Below, one piece after another: positions 50,466 through 58,844 of a DNA stretch of 64,000 nucleotides; the first letter of the stretch is position 1, and each line of letters opens with the position of its first letter. The translations under genes were made by a program, and so were the position numbers. The DNA is taken from assembly GCA_019635875.1 (NCBI GenBank), contig JAHBYP010000004.1, positions 326,001 through 390,000 of the forward strand, read 5' to 3'. This DNA comes from Alphaproteobacteria bacterium. GTDB lineage: Bacteria > Pseudomonadota > Alphaproteobacteria > Reyranellales > Reyranellaceae. Under the pieces are notes generated by a model. That model ran no database searches. It had not been told where the DNA came from and saw only the letters and a list, made by a program, of their open reading frames with translations.

Positions 50466-51858
50466 TCCAGCCGAGATCCCCGAACAGACGCTGATCGACG
50501 GCGAGGAAGAGCCGCGCCGTCGACGCGTGTCCGAACCGCAGGACACCGCGGCCGGCCCGATACTGGCCGCCGTCATCTGTCCGCTGGCGCACGAACGCGC
50601 GAGCGGCGGCGATCAGCCGGCGGCGCGCGGCAGCCAGGCCGTGCTGGCCGAGGCGATCGGCCTGGCGCGCGCCATCGACCTCGACGTGCGCATCGCGCAG
50701 ACGCTGGCGCTGCGCCAGCCGGTGCCGGCGACCCTGCTGGGCCGCGGCGCGGTCGAGCGCCTCAAGGACGCCATCGCCGAGCAGCACATCAAGGTCGCCA
50801 TCGTCGACACCCGGCTCAGCCCGGTGCAGCAGCGTAACCTCGAGAAGGCGTGGAACTGCAAGGTCATCGACCGCACCGGCCTGATCCTCGAGATCTTCGG
50901 CGCGCGCGCCCGCACGCATGAAGGCCGCCTGCAGGTCGAGCTGGCCTCGCTCGACTACCAGCGCAGCCGGCTGGTGCGGTCGTGGACCCACCTCGAACGC
51001 CAGCGCGGCGGCTTCGGCTTCCTCGGCGGTCCCGGCGAGTCGCAGCTCGAGCTCGATCGCCGCATGATCGAGGCACGCATCCTGCACATCAAGCGCGACC
51101 TGGCGAAGGTCAAGCAGACGCGCGGCCTGCATCGCGCCGGCCGGAAGAAGGGCGCGATCCCGACCGTGGCGCTGGTCGGCTACACCAACGCCGGCAAGTC
51201 GACGTTGTTCAACCGCATCGCCCGGTCCGACGTCTTCGCCAAGGACCTGCTGTTCGCCACGCTCGATCCGACGATGCGCTCGATCCGCCTGCCCAACGGG
51301 CAGCGCGCCGTGCTGTCCGACACGGTGGGCTTCATCGCCGACCTGCCGACCAGCCTGGTCGCCGCATTCCGCGCCACGCTGGAGGAGGTGATCGAGGCCG
51401 ACCTGATCGTGCATGTGCGCGACGTCGCGCACGAGGACAGCGAGCGCCAGCGCCACGATGTCGAGTCGGTGCTGCGCGAGCTTGGCCTCGAGGAACGCAT
51501 CGCCGAGGGCGACATGATCGAGGCGCTCAACAAGATCGACCTGCTGCCGATGGCCGATCGCCTGCGCCTGGAGACCGTGTCCTCGACCGGCCGAGACCGG
51601 CGGTCGGTGTTCCCGATCTCGGCGGCGACGGGCGAGGGCGTCGATACGCTGCTCGAGGCCATTGCGGAGCGTCTGGCCGCCGCCGCCGCGCCGATAGAGG
51701 TCGAGCTGCCGCTGGCCGACGGCGCCACCATCGCCTGGCTCTACCGCCACGGCGACGTGCGCGCGCGCCACGAGCTCGACGACCGCGCCGTCTTCACCGT
51801 GGCGATGGACGCCGAGACCCGCGCCCGCCTGGCACACCGCCTGGGCCGCGACGTCTGA
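50428..51858 (+). CDS. hflX: GTPase HflX
   Basis: 476 aa. N-terminal HflX domain ([22 protein letters not shown], the Gly-rich ribosome-facing segment), then the G domain: G1 [13 protein letters not shown]3 [15 protein letters not shown]4 NKID in [10 protein letters not shown]5 region ISAATGEG. Splits stalled 70S ribosomes, mainly under stress. Start overlaps the hfq 3' end by 38 bp in another frame, the common hfq-hflX coupling. Confidence 0.95.
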   Translation: MRKHPQPPPRIIDPAEIPEQTLIDGEEEPRRRRVSEPQDTAAGPILAAVICPLAHERASGGDQPAARGSQAVLAEAIGLARAIDLDVRIAQTLALRQPVPATLLGRGAVERLKDAIAEQHIKVAIVDTRLSPVQQRNLEKAWNCKVIDRTGLILEIFGARARTHEGRLQVELASLDYQRSRLVRSWTHLERQRGGFGFLGGPGESQLELDRRMIEARILHIKRDLAKVKQTRGLHRAGRKKGAIPTVALVGYTNAGKSTLFNRIARSDVFAKDLLFATLDPTMRSIRLPNGQRAVLSDTVGFIADLPTSLVAAFRATLEEVIEADLIVHVRDVAHEDSERQRHDVESVLRELGLEERIAEGDMIEALNKIDLLPMADRLRLETVSSTGRDRRSVFPISAATGEGVDTLLEAIAERLAAAAAPIEVELPLADGATIAWLYRHGDVRARHELDDRAVFTVAMDAETRARLAHRLGRDV

Positions 51859-51966
51859 TTTGACGACTGTCTTCGGGCCGCGCCGCTCCAGCGGCGCTCA
51901 TGATGCGTCGCTGGAGCGACGCGGCCCAAACACCTTGAAGCCGCTCCCGGTTGGATACGCGATCAC

Positions 51967-52089
51967 CCTTCCCCCGGAGGGGGAAGGTGCCCGAAGGGCG
52001 GAAGGGGGATGTCGAAGACGAACTGAGGAGTCCGTCTTCGACATCCCCCATCCGGCGCTGCGCGCCACCTTTCCCCCTCCGGGGGAAGG
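51967..52089. repeat. Large imperfect inverted repeat between hflX and groES
   Basis: Left arm 51967-52020 and right arm 52033-52089 are mostly reverse complements around a 12-nt centre. The inner arms also carry a local palindrome (CCTTCCCCCGGAGGGGGAAGG). Same overall design as 48400-48553 (outer CCTTC.CC stem, central GCCCGAAGGGCGG), but not the same sequence throughout. Confidence 0.8.
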
Positions 52090-52123
52090 TAAGATCGAAC
52101 CGATCGTCCGGACGTGAGACGGG

Positions 52124-52152
52124 TTGACGAGAGACGGGCCGGTTCCTAAAAC
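52124..52152 (+). promoter_or_regulatory. Candidate promoter of groES
   Basis: TTGACG (52124-52129), 17-nt spacer, TAAAAC (52147-52152), 40 bp before the ATG. The -35 is good, the -10 poor for sigma-70; CCTAAAA around it also recalls heat-shock sigma-32 -10 elements. No CIRCE inverted repeat is visible. Confidence 0.35.
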
Positions 52153-52191
52153 CGCGCCCGGAACGCCATTCAGTCACTCCGGGGAAAACCG

Positions 52192-52479
52192 ATGAAACTC
52201 AAGCCCTTGCACGATCGTGTCCTGATCCAGCCGACCGATGCCGAGACCAAGACCAAGGGCGGCATCATCATTCCCGACACCGCCCAGGAGAAGCCGCAGC
52301 AGGGCAAGGTGGTCGCCGCCGGCAAGGGCGCGCGCCTCGAGGACGGCCGCCTGCAGCCGCTCGACGTCAAGGTCGGCGACGTGGTGATGTACGGCAAGTG
52401 GTCGGGCACCGAGGTCAAGCTCGGCGGCGTCGACTACGTGATCCTCAAGGAAAGCGACATCATGGGCGTGGTCGGCTGA
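52192..52479 (+). CDS. groES: Co-chaperonin GroES
   Basis: 95 aa, full length. [20 protein letters not shown], mobile loop [18 protein letters not shown], roof [18 protein letters not shown], and C-terminal [19 protein letters not shown]. Canonical co-chaperonin with the hydrophobic GGIIIP loop intact. groEL does not follow: the next gene 19 bp on is an inositol-monophosphatase homologue. The partner must be elsewhere in the genome, perhaps alongside another groES copy. Confidence 0.96.
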   Translation: MKLKPLHDRVLIQPTDAETKTKGGIIIPDTAQEKPQQGKVVAAGKGARLEDGRLQPLDVKVGDVVMYGKWSGTEVKLGGVDYVILKESDIMGVVG

Positions 52480-52498
52480 GCCGCCGACGCCGAATGAC

Positions 52499-53341
52499 AT
52501 GACGCTGCGCGACGGCGATATCGAGAACGTCGCCGAACTCATGAAGGAGAGCGCGACGGCGGAACTGCTGTCGCGCTTTCGTCGTCTTCAGGAAGGCGAC
52601 ATCCGCGAGAAGGCGCCGGGCGACCTGGTGACCGTGGCCGACGTTGCCAGCGAGCAGCGTCTCGCCAGCGGGCTGTCGAAGATCCTGCGCGGCGCGCCCG
52701 TCGTGGGCGAGGAGGCGGTCGCCGCCGAGGCCGGGCTGATCTCGCACATCGCCGAGGCCGAGGCCGCGTGGATCGTCGATCCGCTCGACGGCACGTCGAA
52801 CTTCTCCAAGGGCATCGAGCGCTTCGCCATGATCGTGGCCCTGGTACGCGGCGGCGAGACCGTCGCCGGCTGGATCTACGAGCCGGTGCGCGGGCGCATG
52901 GCGATCGCCACGCTGGGCGGCGGGGCAACGATCGATGGCGTGCGCATGGAGTTGCCGGCGACCGGCCCCCTGCGCGACGCGCATGGCTTCGTCGGCTACA
53001 AGATCAAGCGCGAGGTCGAGCGCAGCATGCGCGGCGGCGCCAGGCGCCAGTTCGGCGGGCTCTCGACGCTGGCCTGCGCCGGCATCGAGTATCTCGAGAT
53101 CCTCGCCGGCCAGGCGCATTTCTCGCTCTATCGCCGCACGCGCGCCTGGGATCATGCCGCCGGCACCCTGCTGCTGCGCGAGGCAGGCGGGCTGGCCAAC
53201 CGTCACGACGGCAAGCCCTATCACCCGACCCAGCCCGATAGCGCCGGCATCCTCACGGCGCCCGACGAGAAGCGCTGGGTCGAGCTCTACGAATTGCTGC
53301 TGGGGGCGCCGGCGCCGCTGCTCGATCGCGGCTCGTCCTGA
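52499..53341 (+). CDS. Inositol monophosphatase family protein
   Basis: 280 aa. Lithium-sensitive phosphatase family: DLVTVADVASEQRL, metal Glu in VVGEEAV, WIVDPLDGTSNFSKGIERF (metal Asp pair) and the second-site WDHAAGTLLLREAGG. Substrate could be inositol phosphate, histidinol phosphate or another sugar phosphate; residues seen do not decide. 19 bp after groES on the same strand. Its last 55 bp overlap the receiver gene on the other strand. Confidence 0.9.
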   Translation: MTLRDGDIENVAELMKESATAELLSRFRRLQEGDIREKAPGDLVTVADVASEQRLASGLSKILRGAPVVGEEAVAAEAGLISHIAEAEAAWIVDPLDGTSNFSKGIERFAMIVALVRGGETVAGWIYEPVRGRMAIATLGGGATIDGVRMELPATGPLRDAHGFVGYKIKREVERSMRGGARRQFGGLSTLACAGIEYLEILAGQAHFSLYRRTRAWDHAAGTLLLREAGGLANRHDGKPYHPTQPDSAGILTAPDEKRWVELYELLLGAPAPLLDRGSS

Positions 53342-53721
53342 TCCGCATCGGGCACGAAGTGCAGGGCGGCGGCCCGGACGACCTCTGGCCCGTCGAACGG
53401 CTTGGCGAGGCGCGGCGCATTACGGAACTCCGGCGGAATCAGCTCGGCCTCGCCGTAGCCCGTCAGGAACATGATCGGCACGCCTGTGTCGAGCAGCCGC
53501 CGGGCCAGCGGGAAGCAAAGCTCACCGGCGAGATTGATATCGAGGACGGCGCCATCGAGGGCACCCTCTTCAGCGCGTTGCATCGCCTGGTCCACGCGCC
53601 CGACGGGGCCGACAACCTGGCAGCCGCATTCCTCGAACAGCTCGCGGATCGTCTCGGAGACGAGGAAGTTGTCCTCGACGACCAGGATGCGCAGTCCACG
53701 CAGTTCGGGTGGCGGGCTCAT
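53287..53721 (-). CDS. Single-domain response regulator (FAT-GUY-like receiver)
   Basis: 144 aa from the ATG at 53721; the frame is open further upstream through the kinase gene in another frame. Receiver residues: acidic pair in VVEDN, phospho-acceptor Asp61 (GAVLDINLAG), Lys107 (LAKPFD). VPIMFLTGYGE at 81-91 resembles the PFxFATGY motif of the FAT GUY receivers that pair with HWE/HisKA_2 kinases in alphaproteobacteria. No output domain. It starts 18 bp after the kinase stop, so it is the third gene of the cheB-kinase operon. The 3' end overlaps the IMPase gene by 55 bp. Confidence 0.88.
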   Translation of the reverse strand: MSPPPELRGLRILVVEDNFLVSETIRELFEECGCQVVGPVGRVDQAMQRAEEGALDGAVLDINLAGELCFPLARRLLDTGVPIMFLTGYGEAELIPPEFRNAPRLAKPFDGPEVVRAAALHFVPDADQDEPRSSSGAGAPSSNS

Positions 53722-53738
53722 TGCGCCCTCCCCGCAGG

Positions 53739-56700
53739 TCAGTTGCCCTGGATGTTGCCCTTGGCGGGAAACTCGATGCTCCAACGCACACCGGTGCTGG
53801 AAGGCTCCATGCTCGCCGTGCCCTGAAGCTCGAATTCGACACTGCGCTTCACGAAAACCGTGCCGAAGCCGTCGACCAGCGGGCCGTTCACAGGCGGCCC
53901 ATCGCTTTCCGTCCAGCTGAGCGTCATGCTGCCATTCGCGTCGACCGGGCGCCACGCGACATCGACGCGACCGCCGTTCTTCGACAGGCTGCCGTACTTG
54001 GCCGCGTTGGTCGCCAGTTCGTAGAACACCATGCCCAAGGTCGCGGCCGCGCCGGGCGTCAGGCGCAGATCGGTGCCGTGCAAGGCGACATCGGCGCTGT
54101 CCTTCTCGACATGGCCTTGCAGCGCCGTGCCGATCACCGCGCGCAGGCTGGCGCCGGTCCAGTTGGTGCGCGACAGCAGGTCGTGCGTCGACGCCATCGC
54201 GCGCAGCCGGCCGAGGAAGGCTTCCGAGAAATCGGTCAGCGACTCGCTGCTCTTCATCATGCGCGAGGCGAGCGCGCCGATCGTGGTGATGATGTTCTTC
54301 ACCCGGTGCTGCAGCTCGTAGAGCAGTACTCGCTGATGCGCCTCCGCCGCCTTGCGCTCCGAGATGTCGACGAGCGCGGCGATTCCGCCGCGCACCTGGC
54401 CGGCCTCGCCGAACAGCGGAGTCGCCGACATCATGACGTCGACCCGGCTGCCGTCGGCGCGCACCAGGTGGCCCTCGAAGCCGGGCACCGCCTGGCCCGA
54501 TTGCGCCGCGCGCTGCAGCGGATGCTCGGCGGGCCTCAGCTCGCGGTCGCCCTCGAACACACGCAGCGCCGTCGTCACCGGCCGCGGCCCGCCGGCCTCG
54601 AAGTCCTCGCCATTCTGGCCCAGCAGGTGGGCGCCGTAGCGGTTGACGCGCACGCGCTCGCTGCGGTTGTCCTCCATGATCAGGATGCCGACCGGCAGCA
54701 GGTTGAGCAGGGTCTCAAGGCTCTGCACCCGATTGCGAAGGTCGGTGGTGAGCTCGCCGATGCGCGCCTCGGCGGCGGTGATTCTGGTGACGTCCATGAA
54801 GGTGATCACCACGCCGCCGATGACGTTGTCGACGGTTCGATAGGGCATCATCCGCATCACGTAGCGCGTGTCGTTGTGGGTGCTCTGGACCTGCCGCTCG
54901 ATGGTCGCCAGTGTGCGCATCACGCGCTCGGCGTCCTCCTGCACCGAGTCGAGCTCGAAGCGGGCGCGCACATGCGTGATCGGCCGGCCCGTGTCGCTCT
55001 CGACCAGGCGGAAGAGATCCTTGGCCGCGGGGGTGAAGTTCTTCACCGATAGGTTGCGGTCGAGAAAGATGGTGGCTATCTGCGTGCTCTCCAGCAGGTT
55101 GGCGACGTCGGAGTTCGCCCGGCTTAGCTCGTCGACGCGTGCGTTGAGCTCGGCGTTGACGGTCTGCAGCTCCTCGTTGATCGACTGCAGTTCCTCCTTG
55201 GAGGTCTCGAGCTCCTCGTTGGCGGACTGCAGCTCCTCGTTCATCGAGGACAGCTCCTCGTTGCCCGACTTCAGCTCCTCGTTGGAGGATTCCAGCTCCT
55301 CGGTGGTGGTCTGCAGGCGCTCCTTGGTGGCGCGAAGCTCCTGCTCGATCTGGCGCAGGCCGGCGCTTTCCAGGTCTTCGCCCGCCACCGACAGCTCTTC
55401 CTCCGCCGCGGTCTTGATGCCGCCGACGTCCTGGAAGATCACCATGAAGAGCGGATCGTGGGCAGGCCCGGGCCGGATCGGGTGAATGATCAGGTCGAGC
55501 GACTGGCGACCGCCATTGGTGCCGACCGCGACATTGCGCTGGGTCACGGTCTGGCCGGTGCTGACCGCCTTGTGCACCGCGGCGCGCAGGTCCGGCCGCA
55601 GGCCCTGGCGCGCCATGCTGAAGATGTCGATACGCGGCGCGCCCGGCGCCAGCTCCAGGTACTTGCCGGTGCGCGCCGAGCCGTGCAGCAGGTCACCGTC
55701 GGCGTTGATCACGACGTAGGCCGGCGCAAAGCGCTCCAGGAGCTGCCGCTCAGCCAGGGTCTGGATCGGCTCCTGCGCGACCTGTACGCGGTCGCCGGGC
55801 GCGAGGCGCCGGCGCGCGATGTCCGGCGTGGTCAGCGGGAACTCGGGCAGCCGGCGGTCGATCTGCGGGCGCCGGCGGAAGATGCGGTGCGTCTTGTCGA
55901 CGGTCGAGAACATCCGCGAATGACGCGTGACATTCTCCGACGTGCCGAGGAACAGGAAGCCGGGATCGTTGAGCGCGTAGTGGAACAGGGGAATCAGCCG
56001 GTTCTGCAGATCGGGCGTCAGGTAGATCAGCAGGTTGCGGCAGCTGACGAGGTCGAGCTTGGAGAACGGCGCGTCACGCAGCAGGTTGTGCGCCGAGAAC
56101 AGGCAGATTTCGCGCAGGTCGCTGGCGATGCGGTAGCTGCCGTCCTCGCGCACGAAATGCCGTTCCAGCCGCGCTGGCGAGACGTCGCGTGCGATCGTCG
56201 AGGGGTAGCGGCCGACGCGCGCGATCTGCAGCGACTGCTCGTCGATGTCGCTGGCGAAGATCTGCAGCCTGGGCGCGGCCTGCGTCTTGGGCATGTGTTC
56301 GCGCAGCAGGATGGCGATGGAGTAGGCCTCCTCGCCGGTCGAGCAGCCGGGCACCCAGACGCGCACGGAATCGTCCGGCCCCTTGCCGTGGAACAGCGCC
56401 GCAATGACCTCGCGCTCCAGAGCCTCGAAGGCAGCCGGGTCGCGGAAGAAGTTGGTGACACCGATCAGCAGGTCCTGCAACAGCGCGTCGAGCTCCTGCG
56501 GCTCCTTGCGCAGGCGCTCGATGAACTCGGGGATCTGATCGATCTGCAGTACCTGCATGCGCCGCTGCACGCGGCGCGCCACTGTCTTGTCCTTGTAGCC
56601 GGTGAAGTCGTGCCCGGTGCGCAGGCGCAGCAGAGTGGTGATCTGCGAAAGGTGGTCGACGGTCTCCTGCAGGACGCCATCGGGGCCTTTGCGGCCATCG

Positions 56701-57314
56701 ATGCGCGTGAGGTGCTGGAAGTAGTCGGTGAGCTTGGCCGCGATCTCGTCGATCGGCAGGACGAAGTCGACCATGCCCGTGCGCACGGCGCTGCGCATCA
56801 TGCCGTCGTACTCAGCGCCGTCCTGGGCGAGGGTCAGGCCGCCATGCTCCTTGATCGCGCGCAGGCCGATGGTGCCGTCGCTGCCGGTGCCCGAAAGGAT
56901 GACGCAGGCGGCGTTCTCGCCCTTGGCGGCCGCCAGCGACAGCAGGAACGCATCGATCGGCGTGCGCAAGCCGCGCTGCTCGGTCACCGGTCCAAGATGC
57001 AGGCGGTCGTCGGCGATGGTCAGCGTCTTGTTGGGCGGGATGATGTAGATGTGATCCGGCTCGATGCTCATGCCATCGCCTGCCTCGACCACCGGCAGGT
57101 CCGCGGTGCGATCGAGCAGGCCGGGCAGGACGCTGGCGTGCGACGGATCGAGGTGCTGGACGATGACGTAGGCGATGCCGCTGTCCGGCTTGAGGATCGG
57201 CAGCAGCGCCTCGAGGGCGCCGATGCCGCCGGCCGAGGCGCCGATGCCGACGACCGGGAGATTGACCACCGGCTGATGGTCCGCGGCCTCCGTGGTCCTA
57301 GGCTTCCTGCTCAT
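53739..57314 (-). CDS. CheB-CheR-PAS-HWE histidine kinase fusion
   Basis: 1191 aa. CheB domain (18-200) keeps its triad Ser27 (GIGASAGG), His55 (VQHLDPSH), Asp147 (SGTGSDGT). CheR domain (about 215-480) shows VWVPGCSTGEEAYSIA and VSCRNLLIYL. PAS-like region, then a long coiled coil of EEL(Q/K)S(A/S/G)NEEL-type repeats (about 655-745), two more PAS domains, and a kinase core with His1003 (LQHRVKNII), N box FYELATNAAKYGSLS and WTE (1134-1136), defining the HWE family. No receiver gates the CheB part. Start at 57314 overlaps the upstream cheB end by 17 bp. Likely a cytosolic sensor kinase with in-built methylesterase/methyltransferase-like modules. Confidence 0.93.
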   Translation of the reverse strand: MSRKPRTTEAADHQPVVNLPVVGIGASAGGIGALEALLPILKPDSGIAYVIVQHLDPSHASVLPGLLDRTADLPVVEAGDGMSIEPDHIYIIPPNKTLTIADDRLHLGPVTEQRGLRTPIDAFLLSLAAAKGENAACVILSGTGSDGTIGLRAIKEHGGLTLAQDGAEYDGMMRSAVRTGMVDFVLPIDEIAAKLTDYFQHLTRIDGRKGPDGVLQETVDHLSQITTLLRLRTGHDFTGYKDKTVARRVQRRMQVLQIDQIPEFIERLRKEPQELDALLQDLLIGVTNFFRDPAAFEALEREVIAALFHGKGPDDSVRVWVPGCSTGEEAYSIAILLREHMPKTQAAPRLQIFASDIDEQSLQIARVGRYPSTIARDVSPARLERHFVREDGSYRIASDLREICLFSAHNLLRDAPFSKLDLVSCRNLLIYLTPDLQNRLIPLFHYALNDPGFLFLGTSENVTRHSRMFSTVDKTHRIFRRRPQIDRRLPEFPLTTPDIARRRLAPGDRVQVAQEPIQTLAERQLLERFAPAYVVINADGDLLHGSARTGKYLELAPGAPRIDIFSMARQGLRPDLRAAVHKAVSTGQTVTQRNVAVGTNGGRQSLDLIIHPIRPGPAHDPLFMVIFQDVGGIKTAAEEELSVAGEDLESAGLRQIEQELRATKERLQTTTEELESSNEELKSGNEELSSMNEELQSANEELETSKEELQSINEELQTVNAELNARVDELSRANSDVANLLESTQIATIFLDRNLSVKNFTPAAKDLFRLVESDTGRPITHVRARFELDSVQEDAERVMRTLATIERQVQSTHNDTRYVMRMMPYRTVDNVIGGVVITFMDVTRITAAEARIGELTTDLRNRVQSLETLLNLLPVGILIMEDNRSERVRVNRYGAHLLGQNGEDFEAGGPRPVTTALRVFEGDRELRPAEHPLQRAAQSGQAVPGFEGHLVRADGSRVDVMMSATPLFGEAGQVRGGIAALVDISERKAAEAHQRVLLYELQHRVKNIITTIGALASRMMKSSESLTDFSEAFLGRLRAMASTHDLLSRTNWTGASLRAVIGTALQGHVEKDSADVALHGTDLRLTPGAAATLGMVFYELATNAAKYGSLSKNGGRVDVAWRPVDANGSMTLSWTESDGPPVNGPLVDGFGTVFVKRSVEFELQGTASMEPSSTGVRWSIEFPAKGNIQGN

Positions 57315-58347
57315 CGCGCGTGGTGCCCCCGCTCTGGGCACTGGGTAGCATTTCGGCGGTCCCACCGCCATCGCGCATCAGTTCCATGATGAGCTGAACA
57401 TCGCGGCTGTAGTCCAGGGCACGCTCGGCCAGGTGATCGGCGAGCCCGTCGCGGCCCTGCTCGCGCTCGTGGGCGGACATGCGCCGGGCCAGCGCGGCGC
57501 GCTCCTGGTGCGAGCGAAGCAGCGTGCCGAGAAGGCGGTCGGCCTCGGCGCCCTGCGAGCTCAGCACCGTATCGGCGTTGTAGGCGTGCCCGACATGGCA
57601 GCGATATCGAAGCATGCCGTTGTCCTCGATCTCCCACAAAGCGCCGTGGCATTCGGGACAGGTGAAGCGCGAGGGCGTACCCAGCATGTCGTCGACTTTC
57701 ATGTCGGCCAACTCCTGTGCCGCGATGGCGGTTTCCAGCCTGATGTCGAACGGGATCTCCGGCGTCGGCCCGGCGGGCTGCCGCACCAGCCTCGCCAGCA
57801 GCGGGCCCAGGGCATCGGCATCGGCGACGTGATCAATCTCGACGTGGCGCATCGCGCTTTGCGGCATGTGCGGCACCATGGCGTCGGCCGGATCCTGCAC
57901 CACGGCCAGGCCGCCGCAACGCTTGATCGCCTTCAGGCCGGCGGTGCCGTCGGACAAGGCGCCGGACAGCACCACACCGATCACGTGGCTGCCGAAGGTG
58001 GCGGCGGCCGAGCGGAACAGCGGGTCGATCGCCGGCCGTGACAGGTTCTCGCGCGGGCCGCGGCGCAGCAGGATGTGATCGTCGTGCAGCATCAAATGGC
58101 GGTCAGGCGTCGCGACGTAGATGTGCCCGGGCTCAAAGACCGCGCCGTTGGCGGCCTCCATGACAGGCAGGGCACTCACTCGGTCCAGGATGCGGGCGAG
58201 GTGGCTCACGGCACCGGTGTGCACGACGACGAAGATCGCCGCCGGCAGGTCTTCCGGCAGATTCGCCACAATGCGCTGCAGTACCTCCAGGCTGCCGGCC
58301 GATCCACCGATGACCGCAATGTCGTGTATGCCGGCGGGATGCCGCAT
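57298..58347 (-). CDS. CheB-type methylesterase domain protein with C-terminal zinc-ribbon-like motif
   Basis: 349 aa. Catalytic Ser16 (IGGSAGS), His43 (VVHTGAVSH), Asp133 (GALSDGTAG). No N-terminal receiver, unlike chemotactic CheB. The C-terminal part has two cysteine/histidine knuckles (FTCPECHGALWE, then YRCHVGHAYN), a possible zinc site, and a helical tail. GAGGA lies 6 nt before the ATG at 58347. First gene of the operon. Since no MCP or other che genes are near, a chemotactic role is unlikely. Confidence 0.9.
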   Translation of the reverse strand: MRHPAGIHDIAVIGGSAGSLEVLQRIVANLPEDLPAAIFVVVHTGAVSHLARILDRVSALPVMEAANGAVFEPGHIYVATPDRHLMLHDDHILLRRGPRENLSRPAIDPLFRSAAATFGSHVIGVVLSGALSDGTAGLKAIKRCGGLAVVQDPADAMVPHMPQSAMRHVEIDHVADADALGPLLARLVRQPAGPTPEIPFDIRLETAIAAQELADMKVDDMLGTPSRFTCPECHGALWEIEDNGMLRYRCHVGHAYNADTVLSSQGAEADRLLGTLLRSHQERAALARRMSAHEREQGRDGLADHLAERALDYSRDVQLIMELMRDGGGTAEMLPSAQSGGTTRDEQEA

Positions 58348-58369
58348 GTCTCGTCCTCAGCTGCTCAGG

Positions 58370-58398
58370 GGCAACGCCGGCAGCGGGCTCACGTTGCC
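58370..58398. promoter_or_regulatory. Symmetric EcfG-like promoter or operator in the cheB divergent spacer
   Basis: GGCAACG (58370-58376) and CGTTGCC (58392-58398) form an inverted repeat 15 nt apart. On either strand it reads GGCAAC-N16-CGTT, one change from the EcfG -35 consensus GGAAC with perfect -10 and spacing. Minus-strand start would fall near 58366, 19 nt before cheB; plus-strand near 58402. Confidence 0.35.
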
Positions 58399-58401
58399 GC
58401 G

Positions 58402-58590
58402 GCTTCGTACGGCAAGGTACTGACCTGCCGGGCGCTCTGGCGCGGGCGCGGCGCGGGTGCCAGCATGACTCGGGCTTCTTCGCAGTACCCCCAGGAGCGG
58501 AGGCTTGGCGACCGCACGCGCGGCGAGCGGTGCCCGTGCTCCGTGTCGAGCGACCGGCCACGCCCCGCCGACGGGCGTGGCCGGCTTTTC
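58402..58590 (+). ncRNA. Candidate small RNA or attenuated leader
   Basis: Between the symmetric promoter-like element and a strong terminator lie about 190 bp with no convincing coding frame on the plus strand. A transcript of this span is predicted only from those two signals. It could also be the leader of the 75-aa gene that follows. Confidence 0.22.
58554..58589 (+). terminator. Strong intrinsic terminator with no gene upstream
   Basis: Arms 58554-58565 and 58573-58584 are a perfect 12-bp GC-rich stem with a 7-nt loop, followed by four T (58586-58589). It ends 24 bp before the 75-aa ORF and points away from cheB, whose gene runs the other way. Confidence 0.75.
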
Positions 58591-58613
58591 GCCCTCAGGA
58601 AGGAGGCGTCATC

Positions 58614-58841
58614 ATGGCCGGCACACCACGCCTCAGCACCGGCGACCATGCCGCGCTGCGCGCGATTGAAGCGGGCGGCGCGGACATTGACCAGGTCAGC
58701 CGGTACTGGCTGTCGTTCTACAGATTGATCGACGAGACGCCGGCCGGCTGTCGCATCACCGCCCGCGGGCGCGACTATCTCAGGCGACTAGCGAGCCTGA
58801 CCTATGGCGACGTCGTGCCCGCGACCGTACCCTGCTCCTGA
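58614..58841 (+). CDS. Small protein of unknown function in the signalling cluster
   Basis: 75 aa from the ATG at 58614, with AGGAGG 8 nt upstream; that good ribosome site chose this start over a longer one that would run through the terminator. No recognisable domain. A mid-protein QVSRYWLSFYRLIDET helix and a C-terminal ARGRDYLRRLASLTYGD segment look like short HTH-type or protein-binding helices. Ends 3 bp from the convergent REC-CRP gene. Not recognised. Confidence 0.65.
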   Translation: MAGTPRLSTGDHAALRAIEAGGADIDQVSRYWLSFYRLIDETPAGCRITARGRDYLRRLASLTYGDVVPATVPCS

Positions 58842-58844
58842 CAG

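Larger units (their letters stand above)
51859..52191. other. 333-bp gene-free spacer between hflX and groES
   Basis: No coding frame with family character. It contains a short repeat of GCCGCTCCAGCG / CGCTGGAGCGGC-type arms near 51879-51925, the large palindromic element at 51967-52089, and the candidate groES promoter at 52124-52152. Confidence 0.7.

Noticed and set aside
55080-55380. Possible tandem DNA repeat in the kinase gene
   Set aside because: It is the repeated coding of the NEEL coiled coil, not a mobile or CRISPR-like repeat.
55458-57389. 643-aa plus-strand frame opposite the CheB-CheR kinase
   Set aside because: Compositional shadow; the minus-strand frame has all the motifs.
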